DNA of 64,000 nucleotides from Paracoccus laeviglucosivorans (GTDB lineage: Bacteria > Pseudomonadota > Alphaproteobacteria > Rhodobacterales > Rhodobacteraceae): positions 186,001 to 250,000 of the forward strand of contig NZ_FXTK01000005.1 of NCBI RefSeq assembly GCF_900182695.1, given 5' to 3'. The notes beneath the pieces are model-generated. The model was given only the letters and a program-made list of their open reading frames with translations, was not told the origin of the DNA and ran no database searches. The position numbers and the translations under genes were made by a program. This document shows, piece after piece, positions 22,227 to 29,023 of this stretch. The first letter of the stretch is position 1, and each line of letters begins with the position of its first letter.

Positions 22227-22858
22227 GCCGCGTCCCTCGCGGCCAGTTCGCGTGCGATCTCGGGCAATACGATGTTTTCTATCCTGAGGTCCGATGCGCA
22301 TGCCGCGTCTCGTTTGATCACCGCGTCCCGCGCAGCCCTGATATCGAAATCCAGTCCGAATTTTCTGCGAGATATCGCAGCCAATGCCTTTGCAACTGTT
22401 GCCGGAACCGAAAGGACGTCCTCGAACCGCACGCGGAACACGTTGTCAGTCAGCTTGCCCATCTGGGCGCGCAGCAGCGGGGTGTCGCGGGCGATACTCC
22501 GTTGCATTGCTTTGACGACCTGCCGCTGTGGGTTGCGATATTCGCCAAGTGCGGTCAGCAGCTTTACTTGTGACCGTGCCTGTTCGCTGTTGCGCCGCTC
22601 CATAAGCAGGATGACCGGCGGAACGGGAAATGAGGCGCTGGTGATCTTGTAGCGCAGTGGATCAATGAGCTTTACGGCTCGGCCGCTTTGTTCGGCAAGC
22701 CATTCCATATCGGCGCGCAAGGGACCAAAGCGCCTGGCATCTTCATAATTTGGGCGGGGTCCGGTCACGGGAAAGCCGCCAGCGTCCAGCATGGTCATCA
22801 GCATAGTGGTGCCGCAACGGCCCAGCCCTGCGATCAAAAGAGTGGGTTGATCACCCAT
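22223..22858 (-). CDS. Sulfotransferase-like P-loop protein
   Basis: 211 residues. The N-terminal LLIAGLGRCGTTMLMTML matches the 5'-phosphosulfate loop of PAPS-dependent sulfotransferases, a P-loop variant with G-R-C-G-T-T. A VILLMERRNSEQARSQ segment may be the 3'-phosphate-binding region. The acceptor is unknown. It is embedded in the early leftward operon with 4- to 8-nt overlaps on both sides, so it is probably expressed on induction rather than from lysogens. Confidence 0.75.
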   Translation of the reverse strand: MGDQPTLLIAGLGRCGTTMLMTMLDAGGFPVTGPRPNYEDARRFGPLRADMEWLAEQSGRAVKLIDPLRYKITSASFPVPPVILLMERRNSEQARSQVKLLTALGEYRNPQRQVVKAMQRSIARDTPLLRAQMGKLTDNVFRVRFEDVLSVPATVAKALAAISRRKFGLDFDIRAARDAVIKRDAACASDLRIENIVLPEIARELAARDAA

Positions 22859-23021
22859 GGCACAGTTCCTTTTCGCGGGCGATGAAAACGGTAGGGCAAG
22901 CGCAGCACGGGCAGGCCGCTGTCATAAGCAGCCGTGCCACGCTGAGCATCGGCATGGGCAGAAGCGCAACCGGCCACACATGGGCACAGCGAGCGCATTC
23001 TCCGTCGATCGATCGGCTCAT
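22851..23021 (-). CDS. Short Cys-rich protein, putative zinc ribbon
   Basis: 56 residues. Cysteines occur as ECARC near residues 9-12 and CPCC near 37-40, plus a further CxTVF segment and a C-terminal ELCHG. The ATG at 23021 overlaps the upstream stop (ATGA) and its TGA overlaps the sulfotransferase start by 8 nt. The coupling on both sides argues that it is translated. Binding partner unknown. Confidence 0.6.
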   Translation of the reverse strand: MSRSIDGECARCAHVWPVALLPMPMLSVARLLMTAACPCCACPTVFIAREKELCHG

Positions 23022-23809
23022 TCCCGATCCCCCTGCGCGGCAGGCGGGGCTTCACGGCTGGCAAGGGCGGCTTCAATGGCATCGGCCAGAAGTCCGCATG
23101 GCTGCGCGCCCACTCGAAAACGCTCACGTTGCATGCAGCCCAACCTTGGCTGCAAAACTTCCATTTGCTTCTCACGCCGCCGTTGTTCAGCGCGGCATAT
23201 TTCTGCCGCTGCCCTCATTCCGCGACCTTCCGCCTCCACCAACGCCGTGTTGTCCGTGGTCGCGGCGGGCGGGGTGGCGCGACCTATACAGTCGCAATCA
23301 GGGCATTCCTCTGTAGCATGGTCGGCGGCGGCATCGGCTGGTGGATGCAGGTATTCGTCCCAGCATGTGACGATTTCACCGTTACCTTGGCACCGCTCGC
23401 AAACCACAGGCTCCGCCTCCGCCTCGGTCGGCAGCAGCGCGGCAAGGACTTCCCGCAGCAATAGAACTTTATCTGTCGAAGCGACCTGCGCCCCGCTTTC
23501 GTCAAGGTGAAAATATTTCCCGCGAACAGGTATTGCTTCGATGCGATCCCGCAGGCTGTCCATCCCTGCGCGGGCGGGCTGATCGGCGCGTGCTTCAGCG
23601 GCATCGCGGTTCAGCGCCGCCAAGACGGTCAGCAAGATTGCCTCCTGCGTCTCTTTCTGCCGCAGCCGGTCGTCTTGGCCTATGATGACGACTTGACCCG
23701 CAAAGTGTCCTTCGGGCGCGATCAGGTGGACACTCTGGCCGACGACGCTGGAATACTGGCCCATCTCTGCGCGGAAGCTGTGGGCGGTCTGATTGGTGGT
23801 TTCGCTCAT
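23018..23809 (-). CDS. Phage protein with DnaJ-like Cys cluster, unknown
   Basis: 263 residues starting at ATG 23809. The N-terminal part (1-60) is strand-rich. A cysteine cluster C137-x2-C140-QGNG, C149 and C169-x2-C172-x-C174 resembles a DnaJ-type zinc centre. An alanine-rich acidic linker joins it to a charged C-terminal helix region. ATGA overlaps exist at both ends. No specific function can be assigned. Confidence 0.65.
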   Translation of the reverse strand: MSETTNQTAHSFRAEMGQYSSVVGQSVHLIAPEGHFAGQVVIIGQDDRLRQKETQEAILLTVLAALNRDAAEARADQPARAGMDSLRDRIEAIPVRGKYFHLDESGAQVASTDKVLLLREVLAALLPTEAEAEPVVCERCQGNGEIVTCWDEYLHPPADAAADHATEECPDCDCIGRATPPAATTDNTALVEAEGRGMRAAAEICRAEQRRREKQMEVLQPRLGCMQRERFRVGAQPCGLLADAIEAALASREAPPAAQGDRE

Positions 23810-24048
23810 GCTGACACCCCCTGCCGGTGCATGCGGTGCGCCGCCCGGATCGTATGAATGTTTTTCTCCGCCTGCGTCTCGCCAACACCGACCATGTAAG
23901 TCCGGCTGCGGGGCGCGCTTTCGCGGCGCGGATCGTGAATGTGGTGCCCGGTTTCCCAAGGCAGGCCCGGAAGGCTGACCTTGGATTCACCGGCAGAGAG
24001 TGATCCAGTGCCGTGGCGGTAGATTGTGACGGTGCGCTTTTCGGTCAT
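23806..24048 (-). CDS. Small phage protein, unknown
   Basis: 80 residues from ATG 24048. Basic, with SKVSLPGLPWETGHHIHD and SRTYMVGVGETQAEKN segments. It is coupled by ATGA to the following gene, and 59 nt separate it from the DUF2303 gene upstream. Not recognised. Confidence 0.6.
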   Translation of the reverse strand: MTEKRTVTIYRHGTGSLSAGESKVSLPGLPWETGHHIHDPRRESAPRSRTYMVGVGETQAEKNIHTIRAAHRMHRQGVSA

Positions 24049-24107
24049 GTCATATCCCGTTCTGATCGCTTGGGATGGACGCTCGCGCGGAGCGGCCACC
24101 AAAGCGA

Positions 24108-25088
24108 TCAGCTGCTGCTGTTGCCTATTTCGGGTGTCCCCATCAGCAACGGCACTTCTGTCGCGGCCTGCGCGGCCGTCATCGCTTCGCGGGCGGCATC
24201 GCGCAGCGCGACATCGGGGTTGTGCAGGCTGACGATGAACTTGATGTCCGAACCTGCCTTCCGGTAGCGGAACCGGGCCGCGAGGCGGTAGTGTGCGCCT
24301 TCCTCGAATACCGGGATCGCGATCATGAATAGGTTGGGCAGGGTCAGCGGCTGGCCATCAGCATCGCGATGCTCGGTAAGGAACTGCACCTTCTGTTCGC
24401 CGGTATCGCGGTTGGTCTTGACCTCAATATAGCCGACCTCATGCGCCTTGAACTCGCGCGACAGATTGTTCAGCGCGGCATACTGCCCGAAGCGACCTTG
24501 TAGCTTGGCCGCGACCTCGATCATGCGGATTTCCCAAGGCTCGGCGTTCGTGGTGTCCTGACCCAGCAGTGCAGGGGTCGGGTCAAGGAAATCGGCAAAG
24601 TTCTCTTCCAGAAATTCGCCAAAGGTGTCCTTGTCCAGCGCCTTGCCATCGATCGCGTTCCAGCGCTTCCACTGTTCAGAGACCGGAAAGTTATAGGTCG
24701 CGCGGTGACGGCCATAGTTCGCAGTCGGATCACCGGACAGAGCGTCGGTAACCGGCGCGCCGTGACCGTGGTAATCGATGATCGCTGTCAGCTTCGGTTC
24801 GGGCAGGATCTGGCCGAACAATACGGTATCGGCGCCCTTAAAACGGTTCGTCCAGCTGATGACGCTGTCCAGATCGGTTAGCACGGCACGGCCAGTGCGT
24901 TGCAGCGGCTTTAGCGCCTCGATCGCGGCGCGGTGCTTGGCGGTCAGGTCATGCGCCACCAAATCTTTTTGCGCGAATACGACCGTAGGTTTCAGCGGCT
25001 CATCGTCGGTCGGATAGCTGGCGATTTCGATCTCGGAGGTGCGGCGGATTGCTTCGATGAGCGTGGCCGCGAGGTTCGGCGTGTCCAT
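24108..25088 (-). CDS. DUF2303 family phage protein
   Basis: 326 residues with the typical DUF2303 layout: TAIIDYHG near 103-110, an NFPVSEQWKRW segment, FLEENFADF, and a C-terminal FRYRKAGSDIKF-type strand pair. DUF2303 (E. coli YfdQ-like) is common in early regions of temperate phages. The biochemical role is unknown; recombination or replication support has been proposed from context only. It lies 12 nt after the following-frame neighbour at 25101. Confidence 0.85.
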   Translation of the reverse strand: MDTPNLAATLIEAIRRTSEIEIASYPTDDEPLKPTVVFAQKDLVAHDLTAKHRAAIEALKPLQRTGRAVLTDLDSVISWTNRFKGADTVLFGQILPEPKLTAIIDYHGHGAPVTDALSGDPTANYGRHRATYNFPVSEQWKRWNAIDGKALDKDTFGEFLEENFADFLDPTPALLGQDTTNAEPWEIRMIEVAAKLQGRFGQYAALNNLSREFKAHEVGYIEVKTNRDTGEQKVQFLTEHRDADGQPLTLPNLFMIAIPVFEEGAHYRLAARFRYRKAGSDIKFIVSLHNPDVALRDAAREAMTAAQAATEVPLLMGTPEIGNSSS

Positions 25089-25100
25089 GCGGGTTTTCCC

Positions 25101-25472
25101 TTATTCTGCTGCTTTGAGGATGGTGGGGCTTTGGGCAGGTTCGCGGAAATCCATGCGGGCCTGTGCAGGGTTGTGGGCGGTGATTTCACCGCTGCCGTTC
25201 ATCCACGCATGGGCTTTGCGCTTGGGGGATTTCGGCTCCACGATCTTGTCGTCAACCACCATCTCCAGCTGGCCGATACGGTTGATCTTCAAGTCGATTG
25301 TGATGGTGATCTTGCCCTTGGCATCAGACCCGTAGTCCAGTGCGTGCTGGCGCAAGGCGACGTTGTTGGCCTCGATCCGATCCATCAGATCGGGCAGGTA
25401 TTCGCCGCCATCGGCGAGTGACAGCAGATGATCAAGGCTGCGCAGCTTCGGCTGGTGAGAGGGGATTTGCAT
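25101..25472 (-). CDS. Early phage protein paired with DUF2303, unknown
   Basis: 123 residues from an ATG behind AGGAG. The layout is LDHLLSLADGGEYLPDLMDRIE, then GKITITIDLKI and QLEMVVDDKIVEPK, so mixed alpha then beta. A terminator hairpin lies directly upstream (25521-25554), so expression may depend on read-through. No family name recalled with confidence. Confidence 0.7.
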   Translation of the reverse strand: MQIPSHQPKLRSLDHLLSLADGGEYLPDLMDRIEANNVALRQHALDYGSDAKGKITITIDLKINRIGQLEMVVDDKIVEPKSPKRKAHAWMNGSGEITAHNPAQARMDFREPAQSPTILKAAE

Positions 25473-25520
25473 CGCGGCTCCTGTGGTTTCACCCGGTGCC
25501 GCCGGGCGCGGTGGGGAAAG

Positions 25521-25554
25521 AAAAATGCCCCCGATCGAGCAGAGATCAGGGGCA
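25521..25554 (-). terminator. Terminator inside the leftward early operon
   Basis: Inverted repeat TGCCCCCGATC / GATCAGGGGCA with a 7-nt loop and one mismatch, followed on the minus strand by TTTTTCTTTCC. It sits between the first two small genes and the DUF2303 group, the place where lambda has tL1. Confidence 0.75.
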
Positions 25555-25602
25555 AGGTTGGCTCGCAGGGGCAGGCGATGCCGAGGCGAGCGAAAACGTG
25601 CC

Positions 25603-25962
25603 CTACGGCTGGAGGCGTTCGACGATCTGGGTCATGCCCTCTTCGCGAGCCTGCGCGGCGGTGGGTGCGATCCAATCGATGACGGATGCGACGCCATGGA
25701 ATGCCGCGTGCCAGTTGATGCTGAACAGGAACCACCCTGCCGCAGCGCCGGAGACGACCACTGCGATAAGCAAAATGCCAATGCCCACGATCGGCGGGCC
25801 GTCGAAATCGCCGTCATCGTCGTAGCGCGGTGTCGGGCGATCCGAACGCATGCCGTCTTCCAGCCGAAGGCGGCGATTGTCCGGCGCGGCATCGCTGATC
25901 TTGAGGTTGGTGAAGGGCTCGGGCTGGACGCGGCGCAGCGCCACCAAGTTCAGGTCGCTCAT
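25603..25962 (-). CDS. Small single-pass membrane protein, early operon
   Basis: 119 residues. A polar N-terminal half with DDDGDFDGPP leads into a hydrophobic stretch IVGIGILLIAVVVSGAAAGWFLF near 58-80, then a C-terminal domain. Coupled by ATGA to the gene at 25959. It could be a superinfection or membrane factor, but nothing specific is visible. Confidence 0.65.
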   Translation of the reverse strand: MSDLNLVALRRVQPEPFTNLKISDAAPDNRRLRLEDGMRSDRPTPRYDDDGDFDGPPIVGIGILLIAVVVSGAAAGWFLFSINWHAAFHGVASVIDWIAPTAAQAREEGMTQIVERLQP

Positions 25963-26153
25963 GCTGCGCCCCGCGGGGCTTTCGGACGGAAGGCCGGGCG
26001 CGGCTTTCGGGCGCGGCTAAGCGTGTGCCAAAGGCTGCGAAGGGCAGTTTCCGGCAGCTGGACAGCCAGCTGCGGGTTGGTGAGCACGGCGCGCGCATCA
26101 GCGATCTCGCGCGGCGTCACGATGGGGGTCTGGGTGTGCAAGATGCGCTCCAT
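25959..26153 (-). CDS. First gene of leftward early operon, unknown
   Basis: 64 residues from ATG 26153, basic C-terminus. An earlier in-frame ATG at 26198 lies inside the operator/promoter, so the ATG at 26153, about 15 nt beyond the predicted transcription start, was chosen. Its GAGG abuts the start codon, so translation may be weak. Function unknown. Confidence 0.5.
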   Translation of the reverse strand: MERILHTQTPIVTPREIADARAVLTNPQLAVQLPETALRSLWHTLSRARKPRPAFRPKAPRGAA

Positions 26154-26174
26154 CCTCGGGTTTCGGATGAAGGC

Positions 26175-26224
26175 AAGATGACAAGGACAATTGTCCACGT
26201 CAAGAGTAAAGAGGACAATTGTCC
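26175..26224 (-). promoter_or_regulatory. Leftward early promoter with paired operators (OL/PL)
   Basis: Two perfect palindromes GGACAATTGTCC at 26185-26196 and 26213-26224. On the minus strand TTGACG (26203-26198) lies between them. A 17-bp spacer containing the inner operator leads to a -10-like CATCTT (26180-26175). The same layout is found at 27519-27560 on the plus strand, so the two promoters are likely under one repressor. Confidence 0.8.
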
Positions 26225-26312
26225 GATAATTTCTTGTAGTCGGTGATTCGCGGCGTTAACTTTCAGATGGTGCGGAGCCGCCCGTAACCAGCCTGTGCAG
26301 GTGCATGCATAT

Positions 26313-26337
26313 AGAAAAGCCCGCGTTGTCGCGGGCT
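26313..26337 (-). terminator. Terminator of the immunity operon
   Basis: Perfect 8-bp stem AGCCCGCG/CGCGGGCT with TTGT loop, followed on the minus strand by TTTTCTAT. It ends the repressor operon just before the leftward early promoter. Confidence 0.85.
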
Positions 26338-26409
26338 CAGGGAGTAACGTAATGATGGAACCGTCTCAAACCTGTGTCTTAGGAAGGTACGCGGTCCCTC
26401 CGATTATGC

Positions 26410-26691
26410 TCAATTTCTCGATGGTTGAGACGGTGTCTTTTGTGAGCGAATATGCGCAGCAAGTTCCATTAATCTTTGCGCCAGCGCATCTGCCTGATCG
26501 GGCGTAATTGCGAGCTGAAGGGCGGGCGGCTTAACTGTTCCGGCCATAATAGCAGATAATTGGTTAGGGCTTTCTGCGTATTGGAGTCGCGTAAGAACGA
26601 ACATGCCGCCAACAGGCGCGGTATCGTAACCGATTAAAGGTCTAGTGATGACGCTGCCGTCTTCATTTGTGTCAAACGGGTGCGCTGACAT
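26410..26691 (-). CDS. Immunity-operon protein, unknown
   Basis: 93 residues from ATG 26691 behind AGGAAA. A strand-rich first half (GSVITRPLIGYDTAPVGGMFVLTRLQY) is followed by a helical tail (TPDQADALAQRLMELAAHI). It is the last gene before the operon terminator. It lies in the lysogenically expressed operon, so it may be an exclusion or lysogeny factor (inference). Confidence 0.6.
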   Translation of the reverse strand: MSAHPFDTNEDGSVITRPLIGYDTAPVGGMFVLTRLQYAESPNQLSAIMAGTVKPPALQLAITPDQADALAQRLMELAAHIRSQKTPSQPSRN

Positions 26692-26701
26692 GCCATATTT
26701 C

Positions 26702-26944
26702 CTAGCGCTCGATGCGACGATCGACACGCCGCCAGCCGTTGTTTTCGTAATGACCGACCACGATACTGCGGTTCCACAGCGGCAGACCGATGAGCAGGCC
26801 ATTCGCTGTGAAGAAACTAACTATTGCCCAGCCATAAGCGCCTTTTGCGGCATAATAAATAAACCCGAATAGGAAGCACCATAGGCGATGGAATCCGCCT
26901 AATACCTTGCGTTGCACGCCGCTATGGGCATTTTCCATAATCAT
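26702..26944 (-). CDS. Small membrane protein in immunity operon
   Basis: 80 residues (ATG 26944; MENAH at 26938 is an alternative). Two hydrophobic spans, LWCFLFGFIYYAA and WAIVSFFTANGLLIGLPLW, then a basic tail. Co-transcribed with the repressor, which fits a lysogen-expressed surface or superinfection-exclusion protein, but this is only inference. Confidence 0.6.
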   Translation of the reverse strand: MIMENAHSGVQRKVLGGFHRLWCFLFGFIYYAAKGAYGWAIVSFFTANGLLIGLPLWNRSIVVGHYENNGWRRVDRRIER

Positions 26945-27152
26945 ACTTTGGCTTTCCGTTGCTACGACTAAGATGTTGCGAGAGTGACGCGGCTTGTTGG
27001 GTAAATACCGCTGGGCCGGAATCTTGAGATAAAAAATCTACTTGATGATCGGGCGATTGATCGCTGAATTGAAATTGCGAGGATAAATGCCCGATACTTC
27101 TAGAGTCGATAGTCTCACGAATTTCATTGAAATGTTGAATGATATTATCCAA
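26922..27152 (-). CDS. Small protein after repressor, TTG start, unknown
   Basis: 76 residues from TTG 27152. An AGGA in the end of the repressor gene provides a ribosome site, and the repressor stop is 5 nt away. Polar and Q/S-rich (SSQFQFSDQSPDHQ), so probably disordered. It overlaps the next gene by 23 nt. A real gene is plausible but unproven. Confidence 0.4.
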   Translation of the reverse strand: MDNIIQHFNEIRETIDSRSIGHLSSQFQFSDQSPDHQVDFLSQDSGPAVFTQQAASLSQHLSRSNGKPKYDYGKCP

Positions 27153-27156
27153 GCGC

Positions 27157-27480
27157 CTAATCCTCAGGCTCGCGCCTACCGCGTGCAGCGGCTAGCAGGA
27201 TGTTCCGCTCATCATCAGTCAATTTGCGCCACAGAGATGCGGCTTCAGACCTCAATTCTGCCGTCCGGTCCTCGAGCATCTCGTCGAGAGTAAGGCCAAG
27301 GGCGTGGGCGATCTTTACAGCATCATCTACGTTAGTGGATGCCGGTAGGCCCTTATCACCACGCTGCATCAGCTTTGTGATTTGAGGTCTGGATACGCCA
27401 GCCTCATCGCACAGACGCGCGATGGACCATCCGCTTGCGGCGAGGGCTTCTTTGAGGGCGTCGTAAAATCTGCGCGTCAT
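27157..27480 (-). CDS. XRE-family prophage repressor (CI-like), short form
   Basis: 107 residues. The helix-turn-helix spans about 17-42 (SIARLCDEAGVSRPQITKLMQ). An AHALGLTLDEMLED segment follows, then a charged tail. There is no C-terminal S24/LexA peptidase domain, so RecA-triggered self-cleavage is not expected. It is divergent from the Cro-like gene across paired operators and heads a four-gene leftward operon ending at 26313. Confidence 0.88.
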   Translation of the reverse strand: MTRRFYDALKEALAASGWSIARLCDEAGVSRPQITKLMQRGDKGLPASTNVDDAVKIAHALGLTLDEMLEDRTAELRSEAASLWRKLTDDERNILLAAARGRREPED

Positions 27481-27518
27481 AGAAAACTTCTATTCCGTAG
27501 CGCAGGTTTTCTGCCACA

Positions 27519-27560
27519 GGACAAAAGTCCATTGACAGCATCAGGACAAAAGTCCACTTT
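27519..27560 (+). promoter_or_regulatory. Rightward early promoter with paired operators (OR/PR)
   Basis: GGACAAAAGTCC occurs at 27519-27530 and 27544-27555. A perfect -35 TTGACA (27532-27537) lies between them. A 17-bp spacer containing the second copy leads to a weak -10 CACTTT (27555-27560). The outer half-sites GGAC/GTCC match the leftward operators; the central four bases are AAAA here and AATT there. Confidence 0.8.
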
Positions 27561-27566
27561 GCCGTC

Positions 27567-27800
27567 ATGACGAAGCAGGACCTCATAGAAGCCATTGAGC
27601 AATTTAGCCGTCGCTCGGGGATTGCCCCGGCGACGGTGACGGGCCGCGCCGTCGCGAATAGTCGGCTCTATCAGCGCATGAAGGCAGGCGGCAGCTGCAC
27701 CATGGATGTTGCCGCGCGAGTCATGGCGTTTATCGCCGCCAACTCTCCACCGGCCACTTCGGCCAATAACACTGAGCATCCCCATGAAAACGCATCCTAA
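27567..27800 (+). CDS. Cro-like small DNA-binding protein
   Basis: 77 residues. The first gene of the rightward early operon, starting 6 nt after the predicted -10. Segments DLIEAIEQFSRRSGIAPATVTGRAV and SRLYQRMKAGGSCTMDVAARVM read as a helix-turn-helix-like protein. By position and size it is the likely lytic partner of the repressor, binding the same operators (inference). Confidence 0.7.
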   Translation: MTKQDLIEAIEQFSRRSGIAPATVTGRAVANSRLYQRMKAGGSCTMDVAARVMAFIAANSPPATSANNTEHPHENAS

Positions 27801-28122
27801 GATTAAACCTACCTCGCCGACTGTACCCGTGGCCCGCCAAATGTCCTTTACCGGGGCAGTTGGTGGGCGCGGTCGCTCGGCATCCGCAGCGCGCCGCGCT
27901 CATGTCCATGCGCAACGCGCAGATGTGGACACCTTCCTGCGCCGCTGGTCGATGCTGATGATTACCAGCTTCGCGACCGCAGAGGCGATCGGCGCGCATT
28001 TTGACGTGACAAAGCAGACCGGCTGCAACTGGCGTGAGGGCACGCATCGACCGAGCGGCGATGCCGTCGATCATGCGATGCAAACGCTTCCTCTCTACTC
28101 ACAGATCATGTGGGGGAAGTGA
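27784..28122 (+). CDS. Early HTH-like DNA-binding protein
   Basis: 112 residues. The ATG at 27784 overlaps the Cro-like stop, with a later start at MSFTG possible. The segment AEAIGAHFDVTKQTGCNWREG followed by HRPSGDAVDHAM resembles a helix-turn-helix with the 'TxQTxxNWxxG' pattern seen in rhodobacterial phage proteins. The stop overlaps the next start (TGATG). Regulatory role inferred. Confidence 0.6.
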   Translation: MKTHPKIKPTSPTVPVARQMSFTGAVGGRGRSASAARRAHVHAQRADVDTFLRRWSMLMITSFATAEAIGAHFDVTKQTGCNWREGTHRPSGDAVDHAMQTLPLYSQIMWGK

Positions 28123-28808
28123 TGCAGACCGGGTTTGTACAAAACCCGAGGCGGGGGAGCGGTGGGGTAGCAGGGCCTGACCGTAAGGAACCCGCATTGA
28201 TTCCATCCGCCTCGGGCGATGCATTTCAGATGGGATCATTGAAACCTGCGGCTGACCCGGTCGAGAGCTTGACCGGCGGGGAAGGGGTCGGCGCGAAAGC
28301 GTCGGCCCCGATATCAGGTGTCCAGCATGGCACGTCAAACGGCTATGGCCGCTATGGCTGCCGATGCGACGCCTGCCGTGCGGCGGAAACCGCGAGACAG
28401 CGTGATTTCCGGCAGCGCCAGCGCGAAGGGCGGGTAAAACACCGCACCCACGATCCGAACACAGTGCCTGTTCTCGTGCGCGGCAAACTCTATCCCTCAA
28501 TATCTGCGGCTGCTTCGGCGCTTGGGATTTCTGGTCCCTCGATCAGCCATCAGCTGCAGCGTTACGGCTGCGCCGACCGGGCCGGGCTGGGGCTTTTCGG
28601 CCCGCGCGTGCGGTGCAATCACAAGGCAAAGCCGGTCAAAATTCATGGCCGCGAGTTCCCTTCGATCGCCGCAGCGGCGCGCTTTATGGGTGTCAGCCCG
28701 ACCCATCTGTATCGCTCGCTCAAGCATGGCTTTGCGCCGACCTATTCCGAATTCCTGCTGCGGCAGTTGATGCAGGCCGATGCGCGCAAGCGGAGATCGG
28801 CAGCATGA
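28122..28808 (+). CDS. DNA-binding protein with Cys motif and two NUMOD1-like repeats
   Basis: 228 residues. Three visible parts: a disordered N-terminal region; HGTSNGYGRYGCRCDAC, a motif common in phage proteins, near 65-85; and two similar units, VRGKLYPSISAAASALGIS and KIHGREFPSIAAAARFMGVS, resembling the NUMOD1 DNA-reading module of homing endonucleases. No nuclease core (GIY-YIG or HNH) is present. It may be a DNA-binding regulator. Stop overlaps the next start. Confidence 0.65.
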   Translation: MQTGFVQNPRRGSGGVAGPDRKEPALIPSASGDAFQMGSLKPAADPVESLTGGEGVGAKASAPISGVQHGTSNGYGRYGCRCDACRAAETARQRDFRQRQREGRVKHRTHDPNTVPVLVRGKLYPSISAAASALGISGPSISHQLQRYGCADRAGLGLFGPRVRCNHKAKPVKIHGREFPSIAAAARFMGVSPTHLYRSLKHGFAPTYSEFLLRQLMQADARKRRSAA

Positions 28809-29023
28809 GCGCCGATAGCCAGCATCTGGGCGACAAGATCATGCACATCTGGGAAGAGGCGAACGACCTAGAGCCGCGCATTGACGATGCGATTGTGCTG
28901 TTGGCCGATGCCTGCGCTTTCGGGATTGCCGAAGGCAACTTTGATCCGGCGCCGATCCTTGAGCGCATCAAGCGTGTTTCTGCCGCGCTACATGCGGCGA
29001 ACAATCTGGGGGCGCGGCATTGA
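28805..29023 (+). CDS. Small helical early protein, unknown
   Basis: 72 residues, all-helical pattern with IWEEANDLEPRIDDAIVLLADACAF. ATGA overlap with the gene before and a TTGA overlap with the methyltransferase after. Function not recognised. Confidence 0.6.
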   Translation: MSADSQHLGDKIMHIWEEANDLEPRIDDAIVLLADACAFGIAEGNFDPAPILERIKRVSAALHAANNLGARH

